Positions 8,658 to 16,734 of a stretch of DNA of 64,000 bases are shown here, one piece after another. Each line of letters starts with the position of its first letter. Position 1 is the first letter of the stretch. The position numbers and the translations under genes were made by a program. Location: NCBI GenBank assembly GCA_039636795.1, contig CP143430.1, positions 2,666,001 to 2,730,000 of the forward strand. Reading direction: 5' to 3'. This DNA comes from Micrococcaceae bacterium Sec5.1. GTDB lineage: Bacteria > Actinomycetota > Actinomycetes > Actinomycetales > Micrococcaceae. Under the pieces are notes generated by a model, which was not told the DNA's origin, ran no database searches, and worked only from the letters and a program-made list of their open reading frames with translations.

Positions 8658-8698
8658 TTTTCCAATAGTTCCTATTGGAAAATCCCGCTTCCCAATAG
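8658..8698. promoter_or_regulatory. LysR-type operator upstream of the extradiol dioxygenase
   Basis: TTTTCCAATAG (8658-8668) and CTATTGGAAAA (8672-8682) are perfect 11-bp inverted repeats separated by 3 bp. The half-site CCAATAG recurs at 8692-8698, exactly 30 bp (about three helical turns) from the first. A dyad plus a promoter-proximal half-site is the classical recognition-site/activation-site layout of LysR regulators. It lies 97 bp before the dioxygenase start and 32 bp after the LysR gene. Confidence 0.75.
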
Positions 8699-8778
8699 CT
8701 ATGAGCCAGCTCACACTGAAATAGCCGGCAGATAACAAGCAATGGAAATTTGCTACGGCTTTACAGAAAGGATCGACG

Positions 8779-9810
8779 ATGATCCACCTCCTCTCACATC
8801 TTTCCCACATCGAGATTTACGCGAGCGATCTCGAGGAATCCGTCCGCTATTACGAAGAGCAGGTTGGTCTTCGGGTCGTGGACCGTGCACACGGCAAGGT
8901 GTACCTCCGTTGTTGGGGTGACTACTACGCGTACAGCGTGGTCTTGACTCCCGGAAATGAGCCTGGGATGGTGTCGATGGCGTGGCGCACCTCCAGCGAC
9001 GAAGCGCTTCAGGAAGCTGCGCGGCGGCTTGACGCAACAGCATATGCCGGAGGTTGGAAGGATGCGGGAGAAGGCCTCGGGCGCTCCTACGTCTTTACAG
9101 GACCGTACGGCCACACAATGCAGCTTTTCTGGGAAGTTGACCTTTACAAGGGCGAAGGCGAATTCGCTTCGACGTACCCTGACCGGCCTTCCAAAAGGAG
9201 CAACCAAGGCATCGCGCCCCGCCAACTGGATCACGTCACCATCGCCGCTTCCGATGTTGAGGGATTTGCCACGTGGTACAACGAGATGCTGGGCTTCCGC
9301 ATCATGGCCTTCGCAGGCTTGGAGCACCCGGACATCACTTTCTTTGGGGTCCTGACCACCAACGAGAAGTCACACGATCTGGGAATTCTGCTCGATGCTT
9401 CCGACCGTCCCGGTCGCATTCATCACTACGCCTTCTGGGTGGATAACCAGGCTGAGCTGGCCCGCGCGGCAGACCTCCTCATCGAGAACGGCACACCCAT
9501 GGAGTTCGGTTCAGGCATTCACGGTATCGGTGAGCAGGATTACCTGTACTTCCGGGAGGCAAGCGGCCTACGAATTGAGGTCAATACCGGCGGATACCGT
9601 AACTACGTGCCTGACTGGAAGCCAAACCGCTGGACCCCTGCCCTCGGGGCGAACGATCTCTACCGGAACAGGGAACTGCCGCAGTCGATGCTGGAGGCGT
9701 TCCCGCCCGCAGCAGCACCAACCGCTACCGAGCAGGGCCTTGTTCCCGGCACCGAAGCCGAACTTATTGAACAAGCGGCGCTGCGAACGGAGAGGTTCAT
9801 TGGATCATGA
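8779..9810 (+). CDS. Extradiol ring-cleavage dioxygenase, type I (VOC), catechol 2,3-dioxygenase-like
   Basis: 343 aa with two vicinal-oxygen-chelate domains: N-terminal (LSHIEIYASDLEESVRYY) and catalytic C-terminal (LDHVTIAASDVEGFATWY). The Fe/Mn ligands are visible as His152 (LDHV), His216 (IHHYAFW) and Glu267 (GLRIEVN), with the fingerprint GLRIEVNTGGYRNY. It should open a catecholic ring next to the diol with O2. Length and ligand positions are close to homoprotocatechuate 2,3-dioxygenases, but the actual catechol cannot be told. It is translationally coupled (ATGA) to an aromatic-acid-type MFS porter and preceded by a LysR operator. It is the natural successor of the P450 step. Confidence 0.92.
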   Translation: MIHLLSHLSHIEIYASDLEESVRYYEEQVGLRVVDRAHGKVYLRCWGDYYAYSVVLTPGNEPGMVSMAWRTSSDEALQEAARRLDATAYAGGWKDAGEGLGRSYVFTGPYGHTMQLFWEVDLYKGEGEFASTYPDRPSKRSNQGIAPRQLDHVTIAASDVEGFATWYNEMLGFRIMAFAGLEHPDITFFGVLTTNEKSHDLGILLDASDRPGRIHHYAFWVDNQAELARAADLLIENGTPMEFGSGIHGIGEQDYLYFREASGLRIEVNTGGYRNYVPDWKPNRWTPALGANDLYRNRELPQSMLEAFPPAAAPTATEQGLVPGTEAELIEQAALRTERFIGS

Positions 9811-11213
9811 CCGCATTCCCGGAATCAAAGCAGAGTTTGTCCTCTTTCACTGACTCCGTCGGCCTTACCTGGCGCCATTGGGCCTACTTCACACTCATTA
9901 CGCTCGTCCTCCTGGCAGACGGGATGGAAGTTACGATTATCAGCCACACCTTCCCTTCGCTTGTGAAGGAGTGGGGTGTCTCTGTGGGCGGCGGTATCAC
10001 CCTCATCGTGACTGCTGGCTTCATCACTATGGGAATCGGCGCGATCATCGCCGGACGTCTTGCTGATGTGCTGGGAAGAAAGACAGTGTTGACCAGCGCC
10101 GCCGGCCTCTTCTCCATCGCAACGACGCTAGGGGCAACATCCCCGGATTTCACCGCTTTCACCATGTGGCGGCTCGTGGCTTGCTTCGGCATCGGCGCCG
10201 TGATGCCAACCGGCGTCACTCTCCTTGCTGATCTGGTTCCAGCCAAGCGACGCGGGGCAATGGTTGCGGCAGCATATGCGGGCGTAGGACTGGGAACGAC
10301 GGTTGGTGCAGCACTCGCCGGCCTGCTGATACCCAGTGGCGGTTGGAGGGCGCTTCTCGTTGCAGGCGGCCTTGCCCCGGTGGCCATCATCATTGTGCTT
10401 GCATTCCTCGTGCCCGAACCGCCTGCTTTCCATGCCGCCCGTGGGGCGACTGAGAGAGCGAAACAGGGACTGGCGCGCCTTGTTCCGAAGGTTGATCTCG
10501 CACATGTCGATCTGACGCCACCGGCAAAGGGAGACACTAAGGAAGCCCTTAAAGTCGTTGTCTCCAAACGCTTTGCCGTCACGACCATACTCCTCTGGGT
10601 CTTCGGGTTCTTCTCCCTCGGTACGCAGTTGCTGATCGCCCAGTATCTTCCGACGCTCCTCCAGCAGCCCGTCCCCGGCCTCAACACGGTGCAGAGCAGC
10701 ACCATCGTGGGTGCATATGGATTCTCCAGCGTTCTTGGTGGACTGGTCCTTGGGGCCATTTTGACCAAGGTATCCCGATACTTGACCATTGGCCTCGTCC
10801 TTGGAATGTCCGTAGCAATGACCCTGGTCATCGCTCTTGTACCGAGTCCCGGGTTTTCCACGTTGTTGCCGCTCTTCACGATCGCTGGCTTCATCCTGCC
10901 GACAGGCTTCGGCCCTACACGCAACATCCTCGCCACTGCTGCTTACCCGACGGCGGTCCGCGGCACCGGCGTCGGAATGACAGAACTCGGAGCACGCCTT
11001 GGTTCGGCCGCCGGAGGAGCGGCCGGCGGCACCCTGATAGGTGCCGGACTGAGTCTCTCGGCCATTTTCCTCGCGCTCCTTGTACCTCTCGCAGTCCTGC
11101 TTGGCGCTCTCGTCGGCTTGAGAGCCGAAGCGAAACGAACGGGAGAAACCGGGGCGGAGGCCTCCGAAGAAGTAGCCGGTCCGGTCCTTGCCGCACCTAC
11201 CGTTGCCAACTGA
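9807..11213 (+). CDS. MFS transporter, aromatic acid:H+ symporter (AAHS) type
   Basis: 468 aa with about 12 hydrophobic segments split by a central cytoplasmic loop (about 215-255). The loop 2-3 signature AGRLADVLGRKTVL is present, and helix 1 carries an acidic DGMEVTIISHTFPSL segment like the DGFD region of PcaK-type aromatic-acid porters. It overlaps the dioxygenase stop by 4 bp, so importer and ring-cleavage enzyme are made together. The likely cargo is an aromatic acid or phenol metabolised by this cluster. It converges with the sugar ABC operon with only 26 bp between them. Confidence 0.88.
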   Translation: MTAFPESKQSLSSFTDSVGLTWRHWAYFTLITLVLLADGMEVTIISHTFPSLVKEWGVSVGGGITLIVTAGFITMGIGAIIAGRLADVLGRKTVLTSAAGLFSIATTLGATSPDFTAFTMWRLVACFGIGAVMPTGVTLLADLVPAKRRGAMVAAAYAGVGLGTTVGAALAGLLIPSGGWRALLVAGGLAPVAIIIVLAFLVPEPPAFHAARGATERAKQGLARLVPKVDLAHVDLTPPAKGDTKEALKVVVSKRFAVTTILLWVFGFFSLGTQLLIAQYLPTLLQQPVPGLNTVQSSTIVGAYGFSSVLGGLVLGAILTKVSRYLTIGLVLGMSVAMTLVIALVPSPGFSTLLPLFTIAGFILPTGFGPTRNILATAAYPTAVRGTGVGMTELGARLGSAAGGAAGGTLIGAGLSLSAIFLALLVPLAVLLGALVGLRAEAKRTGETGAEASEEVAGPVLAAPTVAN

Positions 11214-11239
11214 CGCCGTCGTCGTTCCTCTGCCTTGGA

Positions 11240-12151
11240 TTATTTGATGGCGCCTGCCCCGATTCCTTTGACGATGTGCCGCTGCGCCAGCAGATAGAAG
11301 ACGATGACGGGAACAATCGATATCGCAGTTGCCGCCAGGAGGATTTGTTGTTGCGGTGTTTCTGCCGAATCGAAGCTGGTCAGGCCTCGCTGTATGGGCA
11401 TGAGTGAATTGTCGTCGAAGAGAACAAGGGCCATTAGATATTCGTTCCATGCAGCCAGTCCTTGGATTACAGCTACCGCCGCCAAGCCCGGCTTGGCCAA
11501 GGGGAGGATGACGCTGGCGAAGATCCTGAGGGAGGAAGCGCCATCAAGAGCCGCCGCTTCCTCAAGATCCTTGGGCTGGCTGGCAAAGAAGCTGCGCATG
11601 ATCAAGGTGGCCATGGGAACACCTGAAGTGATGAGGATCAGGACGTAACCTACCCGGCTGTTGGTGAGCCCGAGGTCGGTGAGTAGCCGGTATTGGGCGA
11701 GGAACATAGCCGGGGCCGGGATAATCATGACGGCGAGAATCACGACTGTGAAGATGCTCTTGCCCCGGAACTCCATGCGGGCCAGGGCGTAGCCGGCCAT
11801 GCTCGATGCCACGAGAATCCCGGCGACTGCCGCCAACGTGTACGTAATGCTATTGAGCAGGTACATGCCCAGATCGCCCTGCACCCATGCCGTGACGTAA
11901 TTTTCCCAATGCGCATCAAGGGGCACGAGGCTTTTTCCCGCAAGTAACTCCTCCAACGACTGGAGGGAGCCGGAAACCATCCACAGGAGGGGGAAGAGCG
12001 CTATGAGGGCTGCGACGATCAGCAGTCCGTACAGACCGATTTTGTCAGGCCGGATCCGACTCCTGCGAACGCGCACGTGCTGATCCTGGGGTGCAGCACC
12101 GGCGGGGATGCGAGCCCGATGTTCGGCGACTTCAGTGTTCTTCAATGACAT
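11240..12151 (-). CDS. Carbohydrate ABC transporter permease (MalG/LacG-like)
   Basis: 303 aa from the ATG at 12151. An upstream in-frame extension would run into the other permease gene and is rejected. Six hydrophobic segments and the EAA loop EEAAALDGASSLRIF, about 90 residues from the C terminus, mark a CUT1 sugar permease. It is the last gene of the minus-strand operon glycosidase, GH42, binding protein, permease, permease. No ATPase is encoded nearby, so a shared MsmK/MalK-type ATPase elsewhere must energise it. Neighbouring beta-galactosidases suggest a galactoside cargo. Confidence 0.92.
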   Translation of the reverse strand: MSLKNTEVAEHRARIPAGAAPQDQHVRVRRSRIRPDKIGLYGLLIVAALIALFPLLWMVSGSLQSLEELLAGKSLVPLDAHWENYVTAWVQGDLGMYLLNSITYTLAAVAGILVASSMAGYALARMEFRGKSIFTVVILAVMIIPAPAMFLAQYRLLTDLGLTNSRVGYVLILITSGVPMATLIMRSFFASQPKDLEEAAALDGASSLRIFASVILPLAKPGLAAVAVIQGLAAWNEYLMALVLFDDNSLMPIQRGLTSFDSAETPQQQILLAATAISIVPVIVFYLLAQRHIVKGIGAGAIK

Positions 12152-12182
12152 CAGAGGCTTCTTTCGGATGATTGGTGTGTCC

Positions 12183-13118
12183 TCATGCCCGGGACCGCCT
12201 GGCTGAGACGGCAAGCTGAACCAGAGAGAGCAGCACGAGGGCACCGCCGAAGACAACCGACATGGCGGCAGCGCTGCCATACTCGTGGTTGGTAAAAGCT
12301 TCAGCATAAATTTGCAGGGTCGGAACCATCGTGTGATAGCCGGGTCCTCCGTTCGTCAGCACCTGGACGGTGCCAAAGACCTGCAGTGCCGCCAAGAGGG
12401 TGAGCAGGCTGACAATGGTGGTTACAGGCGCCAGCTGCGGCCAGGTGATGAACCGGAATTTCGACCACGCCCTGGCCCCGTCCAATTCAGCGGCTTCGTA
12501 AAGTTCCGAGGGAATGTCCTGGAGTCCTGCGAGGAAAAGCAGGAATCCGAAGCCCCAGTGGAACCAGATGAACACCGCAATGACCGATGGCAGCGCGAGG
12601 GCAGGATCGCCGAGCCAGTTTTGTTGGAAGGCGCCGAGTCCCACGATCTCGAGCATGCGATTGAGGACTCCGGATTGCGGTGAGAAGAGCGAGGTAAAGA
12701 TCAAACCAACGACGACGACCGAGAGGACTCCGGGAAGATAGAAGACTGTCCGGAAGAAGGTTTTTCCTCGTACCACTTTGTTGACTGCCACGGCCATGGC
12801 GATCGCGAGACCGTTACCGATGAAGAAACCGACCAGAGCGAAGACTGCGACGTTCTGCATGGATGCCCAGAACGCTTCGTTCTTAAACACTGACTCGTAG
12901 TTCTTCCAGCCGATAAAGGGCGTGTCCGGGCTGACACCGTCCCAGCTCTGGAAACTGAGCAGGATGGCTTGCGCGAATGGAGTGATGGTGAACGTAGCTA
13001 TCAGAACGATCGCAGGGGAGAGGAAGAAAAGCCCGAGCAGCGTCTTGCGCGCGCTGCCTCTGCGTCGCGGCGCCCCGAAGGAGCGCCGCGACGCAGATGT
13101 CGCGAGGTGGGGGGACAT
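12183..13118 (-). CDS. Carbohydrate ABC transporter permease (MalF/LacF-like)
   Basis: 311 aa with a basic cytoplasmic N terminus (SRRSFGAPRRRGSARK), about six membrane segments and the EAA motif YEAAELDGARAWSKF. The start codon overlaps the stop of the binding-protein gene (ATGA), so stoichiometry is coupled. It forms the transmembrane heterodimer with the permease at 11240-12151 for import of a sugar, probably a galactoside or galacto-oligosaccharide judging from the adjacent glycosidases. Confidence 0.92.
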   Translation of the reverse strand: MSPHLATSASRRSFGAPRRRGSARKTLLGLFFLSPAIVLIATFTITPFAQAILLSFQSWDGVSPDTPFIGWKNYESVFKNEAFWASMQNVAVFALVGFFIGNGLAIAMAVAVNKVVRGKTFFRTVFYLPGVLSVVVVGLIFTSLFSPQSGVLNRMLEIVGLGAFQQNWLGDPALALPSVIAVFIWFHWGFGFLLFLAGLQDIPSELYEAAELDGARAWSKFRFITWPQLAPVTTIVSLLTLLAALQVFGTVQVLTNGGPGYHTMVPTLQIYAEAFTNHEYGSAAAMSVVFGGALVLLSLVQLAVSARRSRA

Positions 13119-14449
13119 CAGCTCTTATCCTGGGCAGCCTGCAGGTCATCCAGGACCTGGTCGATCGTAAGCTCGCCGAGGACAAGGCCCTGCGCATCCC
13201 GGATGATAGCGGTGTTCACGTTGGTCTTGATGGTGTTCGGCAGAACCTGCATGTCCTTAACACCTGCCCCAAATCCGGAAAGTTGGGGCGATAGTGTCCC
13301 GCTTGCCAGCAGCTCAGGGTTCGATGGCATGATGTGACCCACTTCAGCGAAGACCTTCTGCTGTGAAGGAGCAGTCAGCCATTTGACGAACTCCAGCGCT
13401 TCCTTGGGGTGCTTACCCTTCGGATTGATGACTGCGCCCTTTCCAGGAAGGCCCGGTGAGCGGGGTGCAAGCTTGCCGTTGGCGGCCGGCGGAACGGTCA
13501 AAGAGATGAAGCTGTTGTAGTCGGGGGCGGTCTTGAATCCGACCGAGACTCCGGGGGAAGCGTCGAAAATGGCGCCAACTTCATGCTTGCTGAAAAATGA
13601 TGCTTCCACGGTGGGATTGTCATTTTGGCCGCCCGTAAGGGAGCCGTTGGCAATGACGCCGGCCTTTTTCAAATCCACGAGCAGTTGGAAGGCATTGCGC
13701 CACCCCTCGGACTTCCAGCTGGCCTTGCCGTCAAAAGTCGCGGAGATCTCATCGTCCGTCAGCCAGTTTGAGGCGAACCCCTGGATAAGCTGGGGTGTCA
13801 GCGAGGCTGCGACAGAGAAGGTGCCCTGGCCGTTCTTGCTGGCCGCTGCGAGTTTTGAGATGAGTTCACTGGACGTCTTTGGCAGGGCCTTGGGGTCGAT
13901 GCCCGTCGCTGCCGTGTCCAGGAGGAGCCCGTACGTCTGGGTTTCCCAATGCGCCGTGTAGATTCCGGCGGGAACACCCAGGTTATTCCCATCTGCGAAC
14001 GTAGACATGTTGATCACGGCGGGGCTGAAGTTCTTGCCCCAGTCTCCCTGCAACTCCGATTGAAGGTTCATCGCCCAGCCGGCCTTGTAGAAGGGCGCCA
14101 TGTCCGTTGCATTGAAAGAGGAGTAGATGTCAGGCATGGATTTCGACTGTGCTTTTGCCTGCAGCTTGGGCAGATAATCAGTCGGGCCGGGCGAATCAAC
14201 CGTGATTTTGATGCCCTTCTCCTTGGAGTACTGCTCCGCGAGCTGATTCAGGGCCGCTTCCTGTCCGCGGGATTGGTTAAGGAAGGTCAACTCAACCGCA
14301 CCAGAGCTGTCACCGGACGCGTTCGTGGAGCCGCCGCCAGCGGAACAGCCCTGGAGGAAGAGTGAAGCGGCGACTGCAACCGCGCCGACGGTAACAGCCC
14401 GACGCCGGATGGTTGCCGGACTTGCTGGAGTACTGCTGTTTTTACGCAT
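13118..14449 (-). CDS. Extracellular sugar-binding lipoprotein of an ABC importer
   Basis: 443 aa. The signal peptide has a charged start, a hydrophobic core and the lipobox LQGC (cleaved before Cys35), so the protein is anchored to the outer face of the membrane. The rest is a family 1 solute-binding fold (EQYSKEKGIKI, KSMPDIYSSFNATD, and the C-terminal EALEFVKWL). A good ribosome site (AAAGGTGAG) precedes the ATG at 14449. It captures the sugar for the two permeases downstream and sits directly after the GH42 gene, implying galactoside specificity by context. Confidence 0.93.
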   Translation of the reverse strand: MRKNSSTPASPATIRRRAVTVGAVAVAASLFLQGCSAGGGSTNASGDSSGAVELTFLNQSRGQEAALNQLAEQYSKEKGIKITVDSPGPTDYLPKLQAKAQSKSMPDIYSSFNATDMAPFYKAGWAMNLQSELQGDWGKNFSPAVINMSTFADGNNLGVPAGIYTAHWETQTYGLLLDTAATGIDPKALPKTSSELISKLAAASKNGQGTFSVAASLTPQLIQGFASNWLTDDEISATFDGKASWKSEGWRNAFQLLVDLKKAGVIANGSLTGGQNDNPTVEASFFSKHEVGAIFDASPGVSVGFKTAPDYNSFISLTVPPAANGKLAPRSPGLPGKGAVINPKGKHPKEALEFVKWLTAPSQQKVFAEVGHIMPSNPELLASGTLSPQLSGFGAGVKDMQVLPNTIKTNVNTAIIRDAQGLVLGELTIDQVLDDLQAAQDKS

Positions 14450-14538
14450 GAATTCTCACCTTTGAAAAGGACGTAAGGAGTGGGGGAGTTTTGGATTCTG
14501 TTGTTCAAGGAACGAGTTCAGGACCGCCTTGGCAGCGC

Positions 14539-14555
14539 GGAGGCGCCGGGCCTCC
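14539..14555 (-). promoter_or_regulatory. Intercistronic hairpin before the binding-protein gene
   Basis: GGAGGC and GCCTCC form a 6-bp stem with a GCCGG loop in the 135-bp gap between the GH42 stop and the binding-protein start. It may stabilise or separate the mRNA segments. No promoter is obvious here. Confidence 0.3.
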
Positions 14556-14584
14556 TGAATGGCGGACCGGGCGGACAGCTGATT

Positions 14585-16693
14585 TCATGGGCACGATGAT
14601 TGCTCCACCAAGGCCGAAGATGGTTGGAGGTATGCGCTGGATGTGATGGCTTGGTGTTCGATAACCGCCACACCTTGCGACTCGAGGACCATTCCAGCTG
14701 TTGGGCCTCCGCTCAGCAGATCTGTGCCTCTGGCGGTGAGAGTTACAGGAACGCAGCCATGGTTGATCACGAAGCTCACTTCGCCGCGCCGGACGGTCTC
14801 AACCCATCCTTCTCCGTCGGGTATCTCCGTAGCCGTATCGAATGCGATGCCTGCTTCGCCGAGCAAGGTGTGGACCAGCTCGGTCATCGCGCGGGGTTCC
14901 AGACGGGTGGCCAAATACCACGCTGCGCCGTTCCCCGTGGATCTGCGCGTGAGGGCAGGCATTCCCTTAAGGTGGCCTTGTCCGAAGCGCGCCTTGACCT
15001 CTGCGTCCTGGATGCGTACCGCTTCGCTCCATCCAAGAGCCGTGGCGCCGCCGCCGGCAAATACGTCGCCGAGCACTTCTACTGTTGGAGGGATGGTCGC
15101 GTCGGGCCGAACCGGGATGGAGCCGGGTCGCTGCCATGCAGCCGCAAGGGGTACGAACTCTTCGATCCACGCCCCCAGGGTCTGCTGCAGCTTGCCAAGA
15201 TAGCCGTTCAGCCGGACATGCAGGGACTCATCGAGGATCGCCGATTGGGCTGTGACGAAAACGGTCGATCCGGAGTTGGCGGCCTTGTCCAGAGCGTCAA
15301 GTTGGGCGTCTGTTGCTACGAGGAGGTTGGGGACGATGATGAGGGGATATGCGGCGAGGTCCTCATCGCCGCGAACGAAATCGACCACGATACCGGCCCT
15401 TGTCATGGCTGCGTGCCAAGGAGCTACGAGGGCGAGATAGCTGGATTCGACTGGTTGCCCGCGCTGCTCCAAGGCCCACCAACTGTTCCAATCGAAAACG
15501 ATCGCCGCCTGGGCGGGGACGTGTTTGCCCATGAGCTGGGGGAGTCTGTCCAGCTCGTGCCCGAGCTGGGCTACTTCGCGCCAGATCCGCGTGTCGGTCC
15601 CGGAATGGGGCAGCATCGCTGAGTGGAATTTCTCTGCGCCAGCTGCGGATTGGCGCCACTGGAAGAAGAGAATTCCGTCGGCTCCACGGGCCATGGCCTG
15701 GTAGGACAATGCCCGCATCTGCCCTGGCGTCTTGGGAGCGTTCTCTGGCCGGGTGATAACAGCGCCGGTGGACTGTTCCATCAGGATCCACGGCTTGCCC
15801 CTGCCCAAGGACCGCATGAGGTCGCGCGCCATGGCTGCGCCGAGGGGCGCGTCGGGGTCTGCAGGATCGGGGTACAGATCATCTGAAATGACATCGACGT
15901 GTTGCGCCCATTGCCAGTAGTCCGCACCGCGGAAGACACCCATGAAGTTGGTGGTCACCGGTATGTCCGGCGTTACTTCTCGCAGGATGGCTTTCTCGGC
16001 AAGGAAGCAGCCGAGCAGTTCGTCAGAGCTGAAGCGGTCAAAGTCGAGCAGTTGGGTGGGGTTTGCGAAGGCTGCTGTCGTCCGCGGAGGCAAGACCTCG
16101 GCGAAGGACCCGTAGCGCTGGGACCAGAAGGCTGTACCCCAAGCATGGTTGAGTCCGTTGACGTCGACGTATTTCTTTTCAAGCCAGCGTCGGAAAGCTG
16201 CCGCCGATTCGTCGCAATAGCAGCGGGCCACATGGCATCCGTACTCGTTGTTGATATGCCATAGGGCCAGCGCGGGATGCTGACCATACCGCTCGGCAAG
16301 CTTTCGTGCGAGCCGTCCCGCGGCTGAACGGTAGGCTGGCGAGCTCGGGCAGTATGTCTGGCGTGAGCCCGGGGCCAAGCGGACGCCGTCGGCTGTCACC
16401 GGAAGTGACTCCGGATAGGCCAAGGAAAACCATGGCGGAGGTGAAGCCGTCGCCGTTGCAAGATCGACGCGGATGTTCCCAGCGTGGAGGTTGTCCAAGG
16501 CCCGGTCGAGCCATTCGAAATCGTACTGGTTCTCTTTCGGCTCCAGCATGGCCCAGGAGAAAACGCCAACAGTTGCGAGATTGACTCCTGCAGCCTTCAT
16601 CAGGCGAACGTCTTCAGGCCATATCGATTCGGGCCACTGTTCGGGGTTGTAGTCACCGCCGTACCACGGGGTGGTGGAGAACGCGGAGCGCAT
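14585..16693 (-). CDS. Beta-galactosidase, glycoside hydrolase family 42
   Basis: 702 aa from the ATG at 16693, chosen because GAGAGG lies just upstream. An ATG 15 bp earlier has no ribosome site, and longer forms run into the preceding gene. The TIM-barrel start WYGGDYNPEQWPESIW is diagnostic of GH42. The acid/base is Glu150 in WHINNEYG and the nucleophile is Glu306 in WILMEQSTG. Three of the four zinc-site cysteines are present (Cys115, Cys158, Cys160), but the fourth position is Ser163 (CYCDES). There is no signal peptide, so it cleaves imported galactosides in the cytoplasm. It lies 41 bp downstream of an unassigned glycosidase and upstream of the importer genes. Confidence 0.95.
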   Translation of the reverse strand: MRSAFSTTPWYGGDYNPEQWPESIWPEDVRLMKAAGVNLATVGVFSWAMLEPKENQYDFEWLDRALDNLHAGNIRVDLATATASPPPWFSLAYPESLPVTADGVRLAPGSRQTYCPSSPAYRSAAGRLARKLAERYGQHPALALWHINNEYGCHVARCYCDESAAAFRRWLEKKYVDVNGLNHAWGTAFWSQRYGSFAEVLPPRTTAAFANPTQLLDFDRFSSDELLGCFLAEKAILREVTPDIPVTTNFMGVFRGADYWQWAQHVDVISDDLYPDPADPDAPLGAAMARDLMRSLGRGKPWILMEQSTGAVITRPENAPKTPGQMRALSYQAMARGADGILFFQWRQSAAGAEKFHSAMLPHSGTDTRIWREVAQLGHELDRLPQLMGKHVPAQAAIVFDWNSWWALEQRGQPVESSYLALVAPWHAAMTRAGIVVDFVRGDEDLAAYPLIIVPNLLVATDAQLDALDKAANSGSTVFVTAQSAILDESLHVRLNGYLGKLQQTLGAWIEEFVPLAAAWQRPGSIPVRPDATIPPTVEVLGDVFAGGGATALGWSEAVRIQDAEVKARFGQGHLKGMPALTRRSTGNGAAWYLATRLEPRAMTELVHTLLGEAGIAFDTATEIPDGEGWVETVRRGEVSFVINHGCVPVTLTARGTDLLSGGPTAGMVLESQGVAVIEHQAITSSAYLQPSSALVEQSSCP

Positions 16694-16734
16694 AGCTGCC
16701 TCTCTCATTGGTGATGGAAGGAAAAAGCGTGGTT

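Noticed and set aside
9884..11450. Two long reading frames (350 and 440 codons) on the minus strand opposite the MFS transporter
   Set aside because: They lie entirely or mostly antisense to a clear 12-helix transporter, have low-complexity Arg/Ser/Gly composition and no recognisable motif; they reflect GC-rich codon bias.
14600..15622. 340-codon plus-strand frame inside the GH42 gene
   Set aside because: Antisense to a well-supported beta-galactosidase with both catalytic glutamates; no motif of its own.
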